Assembly: GCF_042662225.1 (NCBI RefSeq)
Contig: NZ_JBHSYQ010000003.1
Coordinates: 1,674,001-1,738,000 of the forward strand
Source: Nibribacter roseus
GTDB lineage: Bacteria; Bacteroidota; Bacteroidia; Cytophagales; Hymenobacteraceae
Direction of reading: 5' to 3'
DNA length: 64,000 nt
Positions 1 to 8,949 of this stretch are shown in pieces (within the stretch, counting starts at the first letter, position 1; each line of letters starts with the position of its first letter). The notes below the pieces were generated by a model. The model had not been told where the DNA came from, made no database searches, and worked only from the letters and a program-made list of their open reading frames with translations. The translations under genes were made by a program, and so were the position numbers.

Positions 1-571
1 GCGTGAGAAAGGCATGAAAGGTGCCATTGAGCGCGCACATGAACTGGCTGACCAAGATGAGAATGCCTGGATACCTATGCAGTTCGATAACGAAGCCAAC
101 ACCAAAATTCACGTTGAAACCACCGCGCAGGAAGTACTGGCAGATTTCCCTGACGGGCTGGATTATTTGATCACTGGCGTTGGTACCGGTGGCCATATTA
201 CAGGTGTGGGCAAAGTACTGAAAGAGAAATTCCCGAACCTGAAGGTGTTTGCCGTTGAGCCTACGCTGTCACCGGTATTAAGTGGCGGAGCTCCGGGCCC
301 GCACCCAATCCAAGGGATTGGTGCCGGTTTTGTGCCTTCTATTTTAGACACAGAGGTTTTAGACGGTGTAATTCAGGTGGCTCCACCAGATGCATTTGAG
401 TATACCCGCCGCGCTGCCAAAGAAGAAGGACTTTTCATTGGTGTTTCTTCTGGATCATCATTGGCGGCCGTTGCCCAAAAACTGGCGGAGGTTGAGAAAG
501 GAGCCCGTGTGTTAACTTTCTGCTATGACACCGGTGAGCGGTACCTTTCAGTGGAAGGACTGTTTGTTTAA
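1..571 (+). CDS. cysK: Cysteine synthase A, 3' part (5' end outside window)
   Basis: O-acetylserine sulfhydrylase, the PLP enzyme that makes cysteine from O-acetylserine and sulfide in the cytoplasm. The reading frame is open from the first full codon at base 2, so the N-terminal third (with the PLP lysine) lies upstream of the window. Visible hallmarks are the glycine loop GTGGHITGVG that holds the PLP phosphate, the GGAPGPHPIQGIGAGFVP segment typical of CysK, and the late SSGSSLAA motif. About 190 of roughly 300 residues are present. A strong terminator follows. The other sulfur amino acid gene here, a cystathionine gamma-synthase at 30.5 kb, is not linked. CysM is an alternative, but the HPIQGIGAGF segment favours CysK. 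Confidence 0.93.
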   Translation, partial: REKGMKGAIERAHELADQDENAWIPMQFDNEANTKIHVETTAQEVLADFPDGLDYLITGVGTGGHITGVGKVLKEKFPNLKVFAVEPTLSPVLSGGAPGPHPIQGIGAGFVPSILDTEVLDGVIQVAPPDAFEYTRRAAKEEGLFIGVSSGSSLAAVAQKLAEVEKGARVLTFCYDTGERYLSVEGLFV

Positions 572-586
572 GCCCCCACAAAACAA

Positions 587-647
587 TTTACTGCAAAAGA
601 AAAGCCGCCCCTGCTCAGTGCAGAGGCGGCTTTTCTTTTGCAGTAAA
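587..647. terminator. Bidirectional intrinsic terminator after cysK
   Basis: Perfect 23-bp inverted repeat (587-609 with 625-647) and a 15-base loop. The GC core GCCGCC/GGCGGC is flanked by A-rich and T-rich arms, so it can end transcription from both the rightward cysK and the leftward transporter gene. Confidence 0.9.
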
Positions 648-690
648 GTCATCTTAAAGAGCCTGTTTTGTTAAATGCTCATACGGCTGG

Positions 691-733
691 GCTGTTTTTA
701 AGCTGATTTTTGAAAAATGGGCTCAAAACAAGC
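691..733. repeat. Intergenic palindromic element, copy 1
   Basis: Left arm GCTGTTTTTAAGCTGATTTT and right arm GAAAAATGGGCTCAAAACA match the palindrome family found throughout the window. It sits just past the 3' end of the leftward transporter gene. Confidence 0.75.
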
Positions 734-749
734 TTCTGCTGTTTACCTG

Positions 750-2252
750 TTAGGGCTTGAGCTCAGCAGGCAGAGACAAAACATCTATATGCCATACCAC
801 AGGAAGGAGATAATATACTGCCAGAGTCAGAACCACTACAGAAATTAGGTTCAGTACAAAGCCTGTTCTGATCATGTCCTGCATTTTTATAAAGCCGGAA
901 CCAAAGACAATGGCATTGGGTGGCGTGGCCACGGGCAACATAAAGGCGCAAGAGGAGGCCATACAAGCAGCCACCATAGGTCCGAATGGGTGAATGTCAA
1001 TAGCCAGAGCCAGAGAGGAAAGCACAGGCAGCATCATGGTGGCAGTGGCAGTGTTGGAGGTGATTTCGGTTAAGAAGTTGATAACCGCAATAATTGTCAG
1101 GAAAATGAGCAGCACGCTTACGCCTTGGAGCAGGGTCATTTTGGTACCAATCCAGGCAGCTAGTCCTGAGTCTTTAAAGCCTAAGGCAATGGCCAAGCCG
1201 CCGCCAAACAGCAGCAATATTCCCCACGGAATCTTCTCGGCAATACTCCAGTCTAACAGTTTCTCTTTGTTTTGGGTAGAAGAGGCCGGAATCAGAAACA
1301 GCAAGATAGCACCAAACATGGCAATCATACTGTCGTCTAGTTCCGGAAAGAACCTGTTCAATACAAAAGTTCGGGTTAACCAAGCCAGGGCTGTAAAGGC
1401 AAACACAGCCAACACCCACTTCTCCTCCGTTGAAATGCGTCCCAATATTGCTAACTGAGATTCTATTTCTGCTTTACCGTTTTGGCTCTTCTCATTGTGA
1501 AGCGGAAAAGACACCCGCACCAGATAAAACCAGCATATAAACAAAAGCACAAAGGTTACAGGAACTCCTAATAGCATCCACTGCAAAAAAGAAATTTCCA
1601 TCTGGAATTGCTGCCCTACTACCGCTACCAGAATGGCATTGGCCGGAGTACCCACAAGCGTGGCTAAACCGCCTATGGAAGCAGAGTAGGCAATGCCCAG
1701 CATCAAGGCTTTCCCAAATTTATTGCCAGCGCTGATAGGGCCTTCCCCAGAAAAGCTGGTCAACTGCATGGTGATAGAAACGCCAATAGGAAGCATCATC
1801 ATGGCAGTGGCTGTGTTGGAAATCCACATAGAAAGAAAGGCCGTAGCCAGCATAAACCCAAGTACTATCTTCCTTTGGTTTGTGCCCACTAAATGAATGA
1901 TGTTGAGTGCTATGCGTTTGTGCAGGTTCCATTTCTCCATGGCAATGGCCACAATAAAGCCGCCCAAGAACAGGAAAATGATGGGGTTACCATACTGGGA
2001 GGTAGTTTGATTTAATCCTAAAGCGCCGGAAAGAGGGAATATCACAATTGGCAGCAAGGAGGTAGCCGGTATTGGAATTGGTTCTGTTATCCACCAGGTA
2101 GAAATCCAGGCAGTACAAGCCAAAACTGCCAATGCCTCTGCAGTCATACCTTCGGGCAGGCTCAGGTTTATAATAAGTAAGAACAGGGCAGGGCCAAGCA
2201 GCAGGGACAGGGTGTTACGGAAAGAGGAAGCCTTGAAGGTGGTTGAATTCAT
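750..2252 (-). CDS. SLC13/DASS family sodium:dicarboxylate (anion) symporter
   Basis: 500-residue inner membrane protein, the usual size for divalent anion:sodium symporters (DASS, SLC13; e.g. VcINDY). The two family signature SNT motifs are present: SNTATAMMMLP near residue 145 and SNTATATMMLP near residue 399, the two substrate/sodium sites of the inverted-repeat fold. The C-terminal ATPPNAIVFGSG segment is also typical. Substrates in the family are succinate, other C4-dicarboxylates, citrate or sulfate; the sequence does not settle which one. It is a monocistronic leftward gene between the cysK terminator and tRNA-Ala. Proximity to cysK makes sulfate conceivable, but dicarboxylate is the default for this subfamily. 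Confidence 0.9.
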   Translation of the reverse strand: MNSTTFKASSFRNTLSLLLGPALFLLIINLSLPEGMTAEALAVLACTAWISTWWITEPIPIPATSLLPIVIFPLSGALGLNQTTSQYGNPIIFLFLGGFIVAIAMEKWNLHKRIALNIIHLVGTNQRKIVLGFMLATAFLSMWISNTATAMMMLPIGVSITMQLTSFSGEGPISAGNKFGKALMLGIAYSASIGGLATLVGTPANAILVAVVGQQFQMEISFLQWMLLGVPVTFVLLFICWFYLVRVSFPLHNEKSQNGKAEIESQLAILGRISTEEKWVLAVFAFTALAWLTRTFVLNRFFPELDDSMIAMFGAILLFLIPASSTQNKEKLLDWSIAEKIPWGILLLFGGGLAIALGFKDSGLAAWIGTKMTLLQGVSVLLIFLTIIAVINFLTEITSNTATATMMLPVLSSLALAIDIHPFGPMVAACMASSCAFMLPVATPPNAIVFGSGFIKMQDMIRTGFVLNLISVVVLTLAVYYLLPVVWHIDVLSLPAELKP

Positions 2253-2370
2253 GTAGAGGATGGAGCGCTGTTAGTTTAGGGCACAAGTTAGCCCAACAAT
2301 TGGAAAAAGCACAACAGCCGGTAACGTAGGCAAGAACTTACAACGCTCAGTTCCTAAAGGGCATAAACAG

Positions 2371-2398
2371 AAAAGGCCCACTTAGTAGTGGGCCTTTT
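2371..2398. terminator. Hairpin downstream of tRNA-Ala
   Basis: Ten-bp stem AAAAGGCCCA/TGGGCCTTTT with an 8-base loop, immediately past the 3' end of the leftward tRNA gene. The A-run/T-run arms give a U-tract in either direction. Confidence 0.85.
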
Positions 2399-2402
2399 GA
2401 TG

Positions 2403-2476
<74 letters not shown>

Positions 2477-2607
2477 GTGGTTTTGATGATGCAAAAGTAA
2501 TAGAGAATTCTTTTCCTGCCAAATTTTCTAAAAGCAATAGTTTAAATAAAATTGATGCAAAGAAGTAAACGACTTATAGTGAAGGAGTAAGAGGTGATGT
2601 TTAAGTT

Positions 2608-2646
2608 AAAAACAAAGGCGAAACATTTGTTTCGCCTTTGTTTTGT
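2608..2646. terminator. Intrinsic terminator of the Oar-like TonB receptor
   Basis: Stem AACAAAGGCGAAAC / GTTTCGCCTTTGTT around a short ATTT loop, flanked by A and T runs, 19 bases past the receptor's stop codon on the minus strand. Confidence 0.85.
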
Positions 2647-2664
2647 AAATAATAAATGAGGCAC

Positions 2665-5600
2665 TTAGTTGAAGATATAGCGTAAGCCAACCTGACCAGT
2701 CCATCTTGAACCACCAATAGGCTCATCAGAGATATTGTATGGTTGAGCACCATCTCTTAATGAGAATTTGTAAACTGGAGTGTTTCCTTCAAAACGGGCT
2801 AAATCAAGAACCTGGAAGTTGTTGTCCCAATAAGAGCCGGTAAATCCGCTTCTCTCGCCCCAGTTCTTATTGATAAGGTTGCCTACGTTAAGAACATCAA
2901 GAGAAAGCTGTAGCGTGTTACGTTTTCCACCAACGTTCACGAAAAGGTCCTGAATAATTTTCAGGTCGAATTGGTGAGTGAAAGGAGTTCTTGCGGCATT
3001 TCTCTCGGCGTATTCTCCTCTACGCTCTCTTAAGTACTCCTGTGATTCAATGAAATTGTTTAACTGAGTCCACTGGGTTGCTTGTTGCTCAGGAGTTCCG
3101 TCAAATTGAATTTCACTTGCATTTCTGGGAATGTACATTAAGCTGAACTGGTTGCTGGCAGAAGTACCCAAAACTGAACGGTTTAGATCTCCTCTCACTA
3201 AGTAGGAATAGCCAGGGCCTGATTGACCAGTGTAGAATAAGGTAACTGAAGTACCCAAAAAACCTAAGTATTCTTTTCTGTAAGACACAGCACCTACTAT
3301 TCTGCTACCAACATTGTAAGGAGAGAAGCCTAACTCAACATTGTTTGAGCCATTCACAGAAGCAACTCTGTAATAGTTAGAGTGGTTTTGTGAAGAAGTG
3401 CCAGGGAATAAATCTTTTGACTCTGTATAAGAGTAAGCAAGAGATGCATAGAAGCCGCTCTCAAAAGTTTTTTGCAATTGAGCAGTAGCAGTCCAAGAGT
3501 ATCCTTCGTTAACATTGTCAATATAAACCACCTCATCATACTGGGTCAATCTTTTTCTGGCCGGAATTGAAGCCGGATAAAGTAATCTGTTGTCTGCGCC
3601 AGCCAACGTCTCAGATGGATTCACCAAGTTGATGTTCGTAAATCTGAACGAATTGATATTCTTAGAATACAGGAATTCAGCTGTTCCTACAAAACCAAAC
3701 GGAAGCTGCTGGTCAATAGCAATATTTGATCTGGCTATTTGTGGAAGTTTGAAATCATTGTCAATCACAGTGATTACTCCACCTGGACCTGAAGCTGAAG
3801 CTTTTTTAGGTTGTCCGTTCGGGTCTGCAATGAATTGAACATCAGCAGGAGCACCAGTGGCAGTGTTTATACGGTTCTGGTCTAAAAGAACACCAGACTG
3901 GGTGAAGGCACCGCCAGCCCACACAAACGGAAATCTAGAGGTAAATACCCCGGTACCACCTCTTACCTGTGTGCTTCTGTCACCGGTTACATCCCAGTTA
4001 AAACCTACTCTAGGAGACCACATAAGGGCAGCCTTAGGCATTCTGTTGGTTTTAACGTTGTATTGCTGGGCCAGAACTGAATTGTTGAAATCTGTATTTT
4101 CTAGTGGTTTGTCAAGGTAAAGCGGAATGTCTAAACGCATACCACCAGTTAATTTCAGGTTGTCCGTTATCTGGAACTCATCCTGAGCATAGAATCCTAT
4201 TTGCATAGCTTTGAACTTGGCGCCTTCTCTAGGGTCACTTGTTCTGCTGTATTGGTAAACTAAGCTGTTGGCCAATCCTAGGTTCCAGTTTTCAATAGCG
4301 GTTCTGGCAGGAGTAGTACCGGCGGCAGGAGAATCACCGAACTGGTAATCACCGAATGCCTGTCCAATAAAGGCATTGTACATGCTGTAAAGCTCATTGT
4401 GGGTACCAAAGGTGAACGTGTGCTTGCCAGCAAATACAGATAAGTTATCTGTTAAGGTAAAAATATCTTGGTCTAATTGGTTTACAGTAGAGAATGCTTC
4501 TGTACCAAGGTTTACCGTTCTGCTGCCAGACATTCTAATGGTAACTCTAGGAAACGCAGCACCTGGAGCGGTTCTTGGTTCTCTTACTCTGGTGTAGCCA
4601 GCTATGAAGTTATTAGAGATAGTGTTTGAAAAACGGCTGTTTAATTCTATAACTCCTGAGTTGGTTGTGCTTTCTCTTAAAATGGCACCATTAGAAAACG
4701 TTACCGTTCTGGCAGATCTGCTCAACTGGGTAGTTTCACCAAATGTATAGCTGTAGCGGGCAGTTAGTTTATGAATGTCAGAAAGGTTCCAGTCTAAACG
4801 GGCAAAGAACTTCTCTGATGAGCCAGTTTCTTCCTGATTGATAAAGCTTCCTGGGTCGTAACCCAGTTCTCTTGCTCTTGTCGCAATTGTTTCTAGCTCT
4901 GCTACAGTAAACTCTGAGCCAGCCTGACCTGGTGCGAAACTTAATGGAGTAACACGCTCGGTTTTCTCAGCATTTAAAAAGAAGAACAACTTGTCTTTGA
5001 TGATAGGTCCACCAACTCTTAAGCCATATTGCTTGTCAGTGAATTCATTATATTTTAGTCTTTCCTGACCCTCAGAAAGCAACCCTACAGGGGTTTTACC
5101 CGCCAAGTCTTCATTTCTGAAGAAGTAGTAAGCCGAGCCTGTAAATTCATTGGTACCAGATCTGGTTACGGCAGAAATACCACCGCCGGCAAAGCCACCT
5201 AATCGTACATCAAATGGGGCAATTTGAACACTGAATTGCTCAATGGCGTCTAGTGAAATAGGCGAGGTGCCGGTGCTACCCCCATTGGTGCCCGTGTCAG
5301 AAAGACCAAAAACGTCATTGCTTACAGCTCCATCTATGGTTAACTGGTTAAATCTGTTGTTGATACCAGCTATAGAAATCGCGCTTCCCTTTATATCTGC
5401 CTGAGGGGTTAAACGCACAAAGTCATTTATACCACGGGTTACTGTAGGTAAAGTAGCAATCTGCTCGTTAGAAATAGTAGTGGCTGCTCCTGTTCTGTCT
5501 GAGTTGAGGATTGCATTGCGGCTACCTACCACTTGAACCTCATTCAGGCCAACTGCCCCTGAGGATAAAGTGAAGTCGACAATCAAGTTTTGGCCGAGAA

Positions 5601-5898
5601 CCAATCTAAGGCCTTCTTTTCGTTGTTCTTGATAACCCACATAAGAAGTGGTTACGGAATAAGGTCCGCCCACCCGCATGTTCTGGAAATTATAGCGGCC
5701 GTTAGCATCTGTGCTGGCAGCATACTGGGTGTTAGTTGGAGTGTGTACCGCCACAACAGTAGCGCCTACCAGCCCTGCTCCGGTGTCGTCAGTAACTACT
5801 CCACTCATGGAGGCGGTGGTTGATCCCTGGCCCCAGCTAAGGTGCACAGGCAAACACATCGCCACAATCAGCATTAATCGTGTAAATAGGTTTTTCAT
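2665..5898 (-). CDS. TonB-dependent receptor, Oar-like, with N-terminal carboxypeptidase-regulatory-like domain
   Basis: 1077-residue outer membrane receptor. Signal peptide MKNLFTRLMLIVAMCLPVHLSWG, then a carboxypeptidase regulatory-like (CarboxypepD_reg) domain at about residues 30-115 (SGVVTDDTGAGLVGATV), a TonB plug at about 120-250 and a large beta-barrel. The long plug linker with GGGISAVTRSGTNEFTGSAYYFFRNE is typical of the Oar subfamily rather than SusC: there is no SusD partner and the gene stands alone. The barrel ends in an aromatic residue region (GLRYIFN). The ligand is unknown. The promoter region carries a TACTTTTG -7 box and an 11-bp direct repeat like the one upstream of the phosphate porin/pst operon, so control by phosphate starvation is an inference worth testing. 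Confidence 0.9.
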   Translation of the reverse strand: MKNLFTRLMLIVAMCLPVHLSWGQGSTTASMSGVVTDDTGAGLVGATVVAVHTPTNTQYAASTDANGRYNFQNMRVGGPYSVTTSYVGYQEQRKEGLRLVLGQNLIVDFTLSSGAVGLNEVQVVGSRNAILNSDRTGAATTISNEQIATLPTVTRGINDFVRLTPQADIKGSAISIAGINNRFNQLTIDGAVSNDVFGLSDTGTNGGSTGTSPISLDAIEQFSVQIAPFDVRLGGFAGGGISAVTRSGTNEFTGSAYYFFRNEDLAGKTPVGLLSEGQERLKYNEFTDKQYGLRVGGPIIKDKLFFFLNAEKTERVTPLSFAPGQAGSEFTVAELETIATRARELGYDPGSFINQEETGSSEKFFARLDWNLSDIHKLTARYSYTFGETTQLSRSARTVTFSNGAILRESTTNSGVIELNSRFSNTISNNFIAGYTRVREPRTAPGAAFPRVTIRMSGSRTVNLGTEAFSTVNQLDQDIFTLTDNLSVFAGKHTFTFGTHNELYSMYNAFIGQAFGDYQFGDSPAAGTTPARTAIENWNLGLANSLVYQYSRTSDPREGAKFKAMQIGFYAQDEFQITDNLKLTGGMRLDIPLYLDKPLENTDFNNSVLAQQYNVKTNRMPKAALMWSPRVGFNWDVTGDRSTQVRGGTGVFTSRFPFVWAGGAFTQSGVLLDQNRINTATGAPADVQFIADPNGQPKKASASGPGGVITVIDNDFKLPQIARSNIAIDQQLPFGFVGTAEFLYSKNINSFRFTNINLVNPSETLAGADNRLLYPASIPARKRLTQYDEVVYIDNVNEGYSWTATAQLQKTFESGFYASLAYSYTESKDLFPGTSSQNHSNYYRVASVNGSNNVELGFSPYNVGSRIVGAVSYRKEYLGFLGTSVTLFYTGQSGPGYSYLVRGDLNRSVLGTSASNQFSLMYIPRNASEIQFDGTPEQQATQWTQLNNFIESQEYLRERRGEYAERNAARTPFTHQFDLKIIQDLFVNVGGKRNTLQLSLDVLNVGNLINKNWGERSGFTGSYWDNNFQVLDLARFEGNTPVYKFSLRDGAQPYNISDEPIGGSRWTGQVGLRYIFN

Positions 5899-5918
5899 AA
5901 AAGGGTTTGAATTTTTGC

Positions 5919-5926
5919 CAAAAGTA
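5919..5926 (-). promoter_or_regulatory. -7 box (TACTTTTG) of the Oar-like receptor gene
   Basis: Reading leftward, TACTTTTG matches the Bacteroidota -7 consensus TAnnTTTG, 20 bases before the start codon. No TTG -33 box is seen at the usual spacing, which fits an activator-dependent promoter. Confidence 0.6.
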
Positions 5927-5958
5927 AGGCGGCTAAATGGAATAAGAAGAAGGGCTGT

Positions 5959-5976
5959 TGTTAAGTTAGCGTTAAG
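5959..5976. promoter_or_regulatory. Candidate Pho box: two 7-mers spaced 11 bp
   Basis: TGTTAAG at 5959-5965 and CGTTAAG at 5970-5976 are in direct repeat with an 11-bp period, the geometry bound by PhoB-family response regulators. The box lies 32 bases upstream of the -7 box. The porin/pst promoter has the same 7-mers at 31 bases. Function is inferred from this match. Confidence 0.5.
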
Positions 5977-6350
5977 AATGCAGGGTAGTTTGAAGGAAAA
6001 GGGTATTCTTTAAAAAGGAAATTATTGAGTAGTTTCAAGATTTGTTTGAATAATAATGGAGAGAAGTGGAGATGGGTTTTATAGGAAAATAAAGAAGGGA
6101 TATTTTTCTAATAGTATAATGACAAAAGAAAGGGAATAATGGCTTGTTGAATTGTTGATTTCTTGTAATTCTGTTGCAAAAAGAATAAAAAAGAGGCTAT
6201 AGAAGTAGGAATAACACTATATAATAAGTTTGTTGTTGTGCCTCTATAAGCTGCTGATACGGAGTGGCTTTGTTTATATAATTTTAAACAAGACAGATTA
6301 TATTCTGTAAATTCATTCTTACCTTTGCGGCAAAGAACAACCATTCAAAT
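5977..6350. other. Divergent intergenic region between the two TonB receptors
   Basis: AT-rich region without a convincing gene. It holds the upstream part of the leftward receptor promoter and the rightward receptor promoter at its right end. No hairpin or other motif was seen in the middle. Confidence 0.5.
6320..6327 (+). promoter_or_regulatory. -7 box (TACCTTTG) of the 6351 TonB receptor
   Basis: Exact match to TAnnTTTG, followed by C, 24 bases before the start codon; this is the typical geometry for Bacteroidota sigma-A promoters. Confidence 0.65.
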
Positions 6351-8939
6351 ATGAAAAACTTTTTACAACGGAAACTATATTATATAGTTGCCCTGATGCT
6401 TCTGGTTAGCTCTTCTGCTTTGGCACAGAGAACGGTTAGAGGTAAAGTTATTGATGCTGTAACACAGGAAGCTTTGCCGGGGGCAACAGTTACTGTGAAA
6501 GGCGGGTCTGAAGCAGTAGCTACTGGTGTTGACGGAACATTTGGCATTGATGTAAATGCTGAAAACCCTACACTAGTAGTAAATTACATTGGGTACAACC
6601 AAAAAGAAGTGGCTGTATCTGGTTCTAATGCCGGAACTATTAGATTGCAGGCTACTGAAAACAGCATTAGTGAGGTTGTAATTACCGGAGCCAGCTATGC
6701 TATTGATAGACAGACTCCAGTGGCCATGTCTACCATTACCAGTGATGTAATCATTGAGAAAGTGAGCCAGCAGGAGTTTCCTGAACTGTTGAAGTCTACA
6801 CCAGGTGTTTACGCCACCCGCGGTACTGGCGGTGGTTACGGTGATGCCAGAATCAACATGCGTGGATTCCAAAGTGCAAACATTGCAGTATTGATCAACG
6901 GTATTCCGGTTAATGACATGGAAAGTGGCCGGGTTTTCTGGTCTAACTGGGCTGGTTTAACAGATGTAACCAGATCAATGCAGACCCAGAGAGGTTTAGG
7001 AGCCTCTAAAGTGGCTGTTCCATCAATTGGTGGTACTATCAACATTTTAACAAGAACTACAGATGCCAAGCAAGGTGGGTTTATCTCACAATCTATTGGT
7101 AACAACAACTTCAACAAAACAGCTTTCTCGCTTTCTTCTGGCTTAACAGAGAACGGCTGGGCTTTTTCTATTGCCGGTTCACGTAACACAGGTGATGGTT
7201 GGTTTGAAGGATTGGCTTATGAGGCCTATACCTACTTCTTCAACATCTCTAAAATCATTAACGAGAAACACACTTTATCTTTAACCGGATTTGGTGCTCC
7301 ACAGGAACACGGTTCAAGATTTGAGCGTGAGGGTATTCAATACTACAGAAATGCCCCACAAGGCAGACGCTTTAACCCTAACTGGGGTATTTTGAACGGA
7401 GAAAACAAAACTATCAGCGGTAACTTTTACCACAAGCCGCAGGTTTCATTGAACCACTACTGGACTATTGATGAAACCTCTTCTGTTTCAACAGCTCTTT
7501 ACGGTTCAATTGGCCGGGGTGGAAACGAGTTCCCTAACAATGCTAACTTATTCTTAGGAACAAGAACAGGGGGAAGATATTCTCCAGTCGATATCAATGC
7601 ATTGGTAGATATGAACGTAGCCTCGCCAGACGGTAATGCAGTTGCTTATTTGCAGTCTAACAGAAACGACCATATCTGGACAGGTGTTTTAAGTACTTAT
7701 CAAAAAAGAGTTGGTGATAATCTTGAACTACTTGGAGGCTTAGACTTAAGATATTACAGAGGTATTCACTACAACTCAGTTCGTAATTTATTAGGTGCTG
7801 AGTATGTATTAGATAGATACACCGGAGGTAGAGGGGACATCAACAATCCTTTGAACATGGCCAGAACAGGTGATAAAATTCAGTTTGACTGGGATGGTAT
7901 TGTAAACTGGGGTGGTGGATTCTTGCAGGCTGAGTACAAGACTGGTCCTTTGGCTGCCTTTGTTTCTTTGGCTGCTTCTAACACCTCTTACCAAAGAGTT
8001 GACCGTTTCAGATACTTAGCTGATGATCCCAACCGCACCAGCGAAAAAGTAAATTTCTTTGGCTACCAAACAAAAGGTGGAGCTAACTACAACCTGACCG
8101 AGAACCACAATGTGTTCGCAAACGTGGGTTATTTCACTAAAGCACCTTTCTTTACTACTGTTTTCCCAGGCCGTGATTTCTCTGCGAACCAAAACGTGCC
8201 TAACGCAGATGCCGAGAACGAAAAAATTCTTAGCTATGAGTTAGGATACGGATACAGAAGCTCAGTTTTCAACGCGAACGTTAACTTATACAGAACTACC
8301 TGGAAAGACAGAACATTGTCTAGAAACTTTACTGGACAAGATGGTAACCCTGTATTCGTAAACTTACTAGGTGTGAACGCCTTGCACCAAGGAGTTGAAG
8401 TTGACTTCAGATATGAGCCAATCAGAAGAGTAACTCTTACTGGTATGTTATCTGTAGGTGACTGGACTTGGTTGAACAACGTAAACGAAGTGGTAGTTGA
8501 AAGCTCTAACCTGAGCAGCGAGCAAATTATTGGTCCATTCAATATTGCCGGACTTAAAGTAGGTGATGCTCCTCAAACAACTGCTGCCCTTGGTTTAGAC
8601 TTTAGATTCATAGAGGATTTCAAAATAGGAGTTGACTATAACTATTATGCTAACTTCTCTTCTGACTTCAACCCTATAAACTTACCAAGCAACAGAGCGT
8701 CCGCTACTTGGAAAGTGCCTAACTATTCACTCTTAGACCTGAATGCAGTGTTTAAGTTTAAGTTTGCAGGCTTAAATGCCTCTTTGATCGGAAACGTAAA
8801 CAACGTGTTTGACACAGAATACATTTCAGACGCGCTTGGCAACTTTGACAGAGAAACTGGTGTTAGCACAGCAGGAAACGCTTCTGTTTATTATGGAATC
8901 GGAAGAACCTGGAGCACTACTTTAAGAATCAACTTTTAA
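6351..8939 (+). CDS. TonB-dependent receptor with carboxypeptidase-regulatory-like domain
   Basis: 862-residue outer membrane receptor. Signal peptide to about residue 25 (VSSSALAQ), CarboxypepD_reg-like beta-sandwich at 28-110 (VRGKVIDAVTQEALPGATVTVKG), plug at about 115-235 (MSTITSDVIIEK...SIGGTINILTRTT) and a 22-strand-type barrel ending in TLRINF with a terminal phenylalanine, the usual signal for barrel assembly. The middle of the barrel has the conserved ENEKILSYELGYGYRSSVFNANVNLYRTTW stretch of receptors related to FecA/CirA types. It is followed 10 bases later by a repeat-containing lipoprotein, so the pair is probably co-transcribed and the lipoprotein may act with this receptor. The substrate is unknown. 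Confidence 0.9.
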   Translation: MKNFLQRKLYYIVALMLLVSSSALAQRTVRGKVIDAVTQEALPGATVTVKGGSEAVATGVDGTFGIDVNAENPTLVVNYIGYNQKEVAVSGSNAGTIRLQATENSISEVVITGASYAIDRQTPVAMSTITSDVIIEKVSQQEFPELLKSTPGVYATRGTGGGYGDARINMRGFQSANIAVLINGIPVNDMESGRVFWSNWAGLTDVTRSMQTQRGLGASKVAVPSIGGTINILTRTTDAKQGGFISQSIGNNNFNKTAFSLSSGLTENGWAFSIAGSRNTGDGWFEGLAYEAYTYFFNISKIINEKHTLSLTGFGAPQEHGSRFEREGIQYYRNAPQGRRFNPNWGILNGENKTISGNFYHKPQVSLNHYWTIDETSSVSTALYGSIGRGGNEFPNNANLFLGTRTGGRYSPVDINALVDMNVASPDGNAVAYLQSNRNDHIWTGVLSTYQKRVGDNLELLGGLDLRYYRGIHYNSVRNLLGAEYVLDRYTGGRGDINNPLNMARTGDKIQFDWDGIVNWGGGFLQAEYKTGPLAAFVSLAASNTSYQRVDRFRYLADDPNRTSEKVNFFGYQTKGGANYNLTENHNVFANVGYFTKAPFFTTVFPGRDFSANQNVPNADAENEKILSYELGYGYRSSVFNANVNLYRTTWKDRTLSRNFTGQDGNPVFVNLLGVNALHQGVEVDFRYEPIRRVTLTGMLSVGDWTWLNNVNEVVVESSNLSSEQIIGPFNIAGLKVGDAPQTTAALGLDFRFIEDFKIGVDYNYYANFSSDFNPINLPSNRASATWKVPNYSLLDLNAVFKFKFAGLNASLIGNVNNVFDTEYISDALGNFDRETGVSTAGNASVYYGIGRTWSTTLRINF

Positions 8940-8949
8940 TTAAGGTAAA

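Noticed and set aside
994..1458. 154-aa open frame opposite the DASS transporter gene
   Set aside because: It lies entirely within and antisense to a well-supported 500-aa transporter; its translation is low complexity with no recognisable domain.
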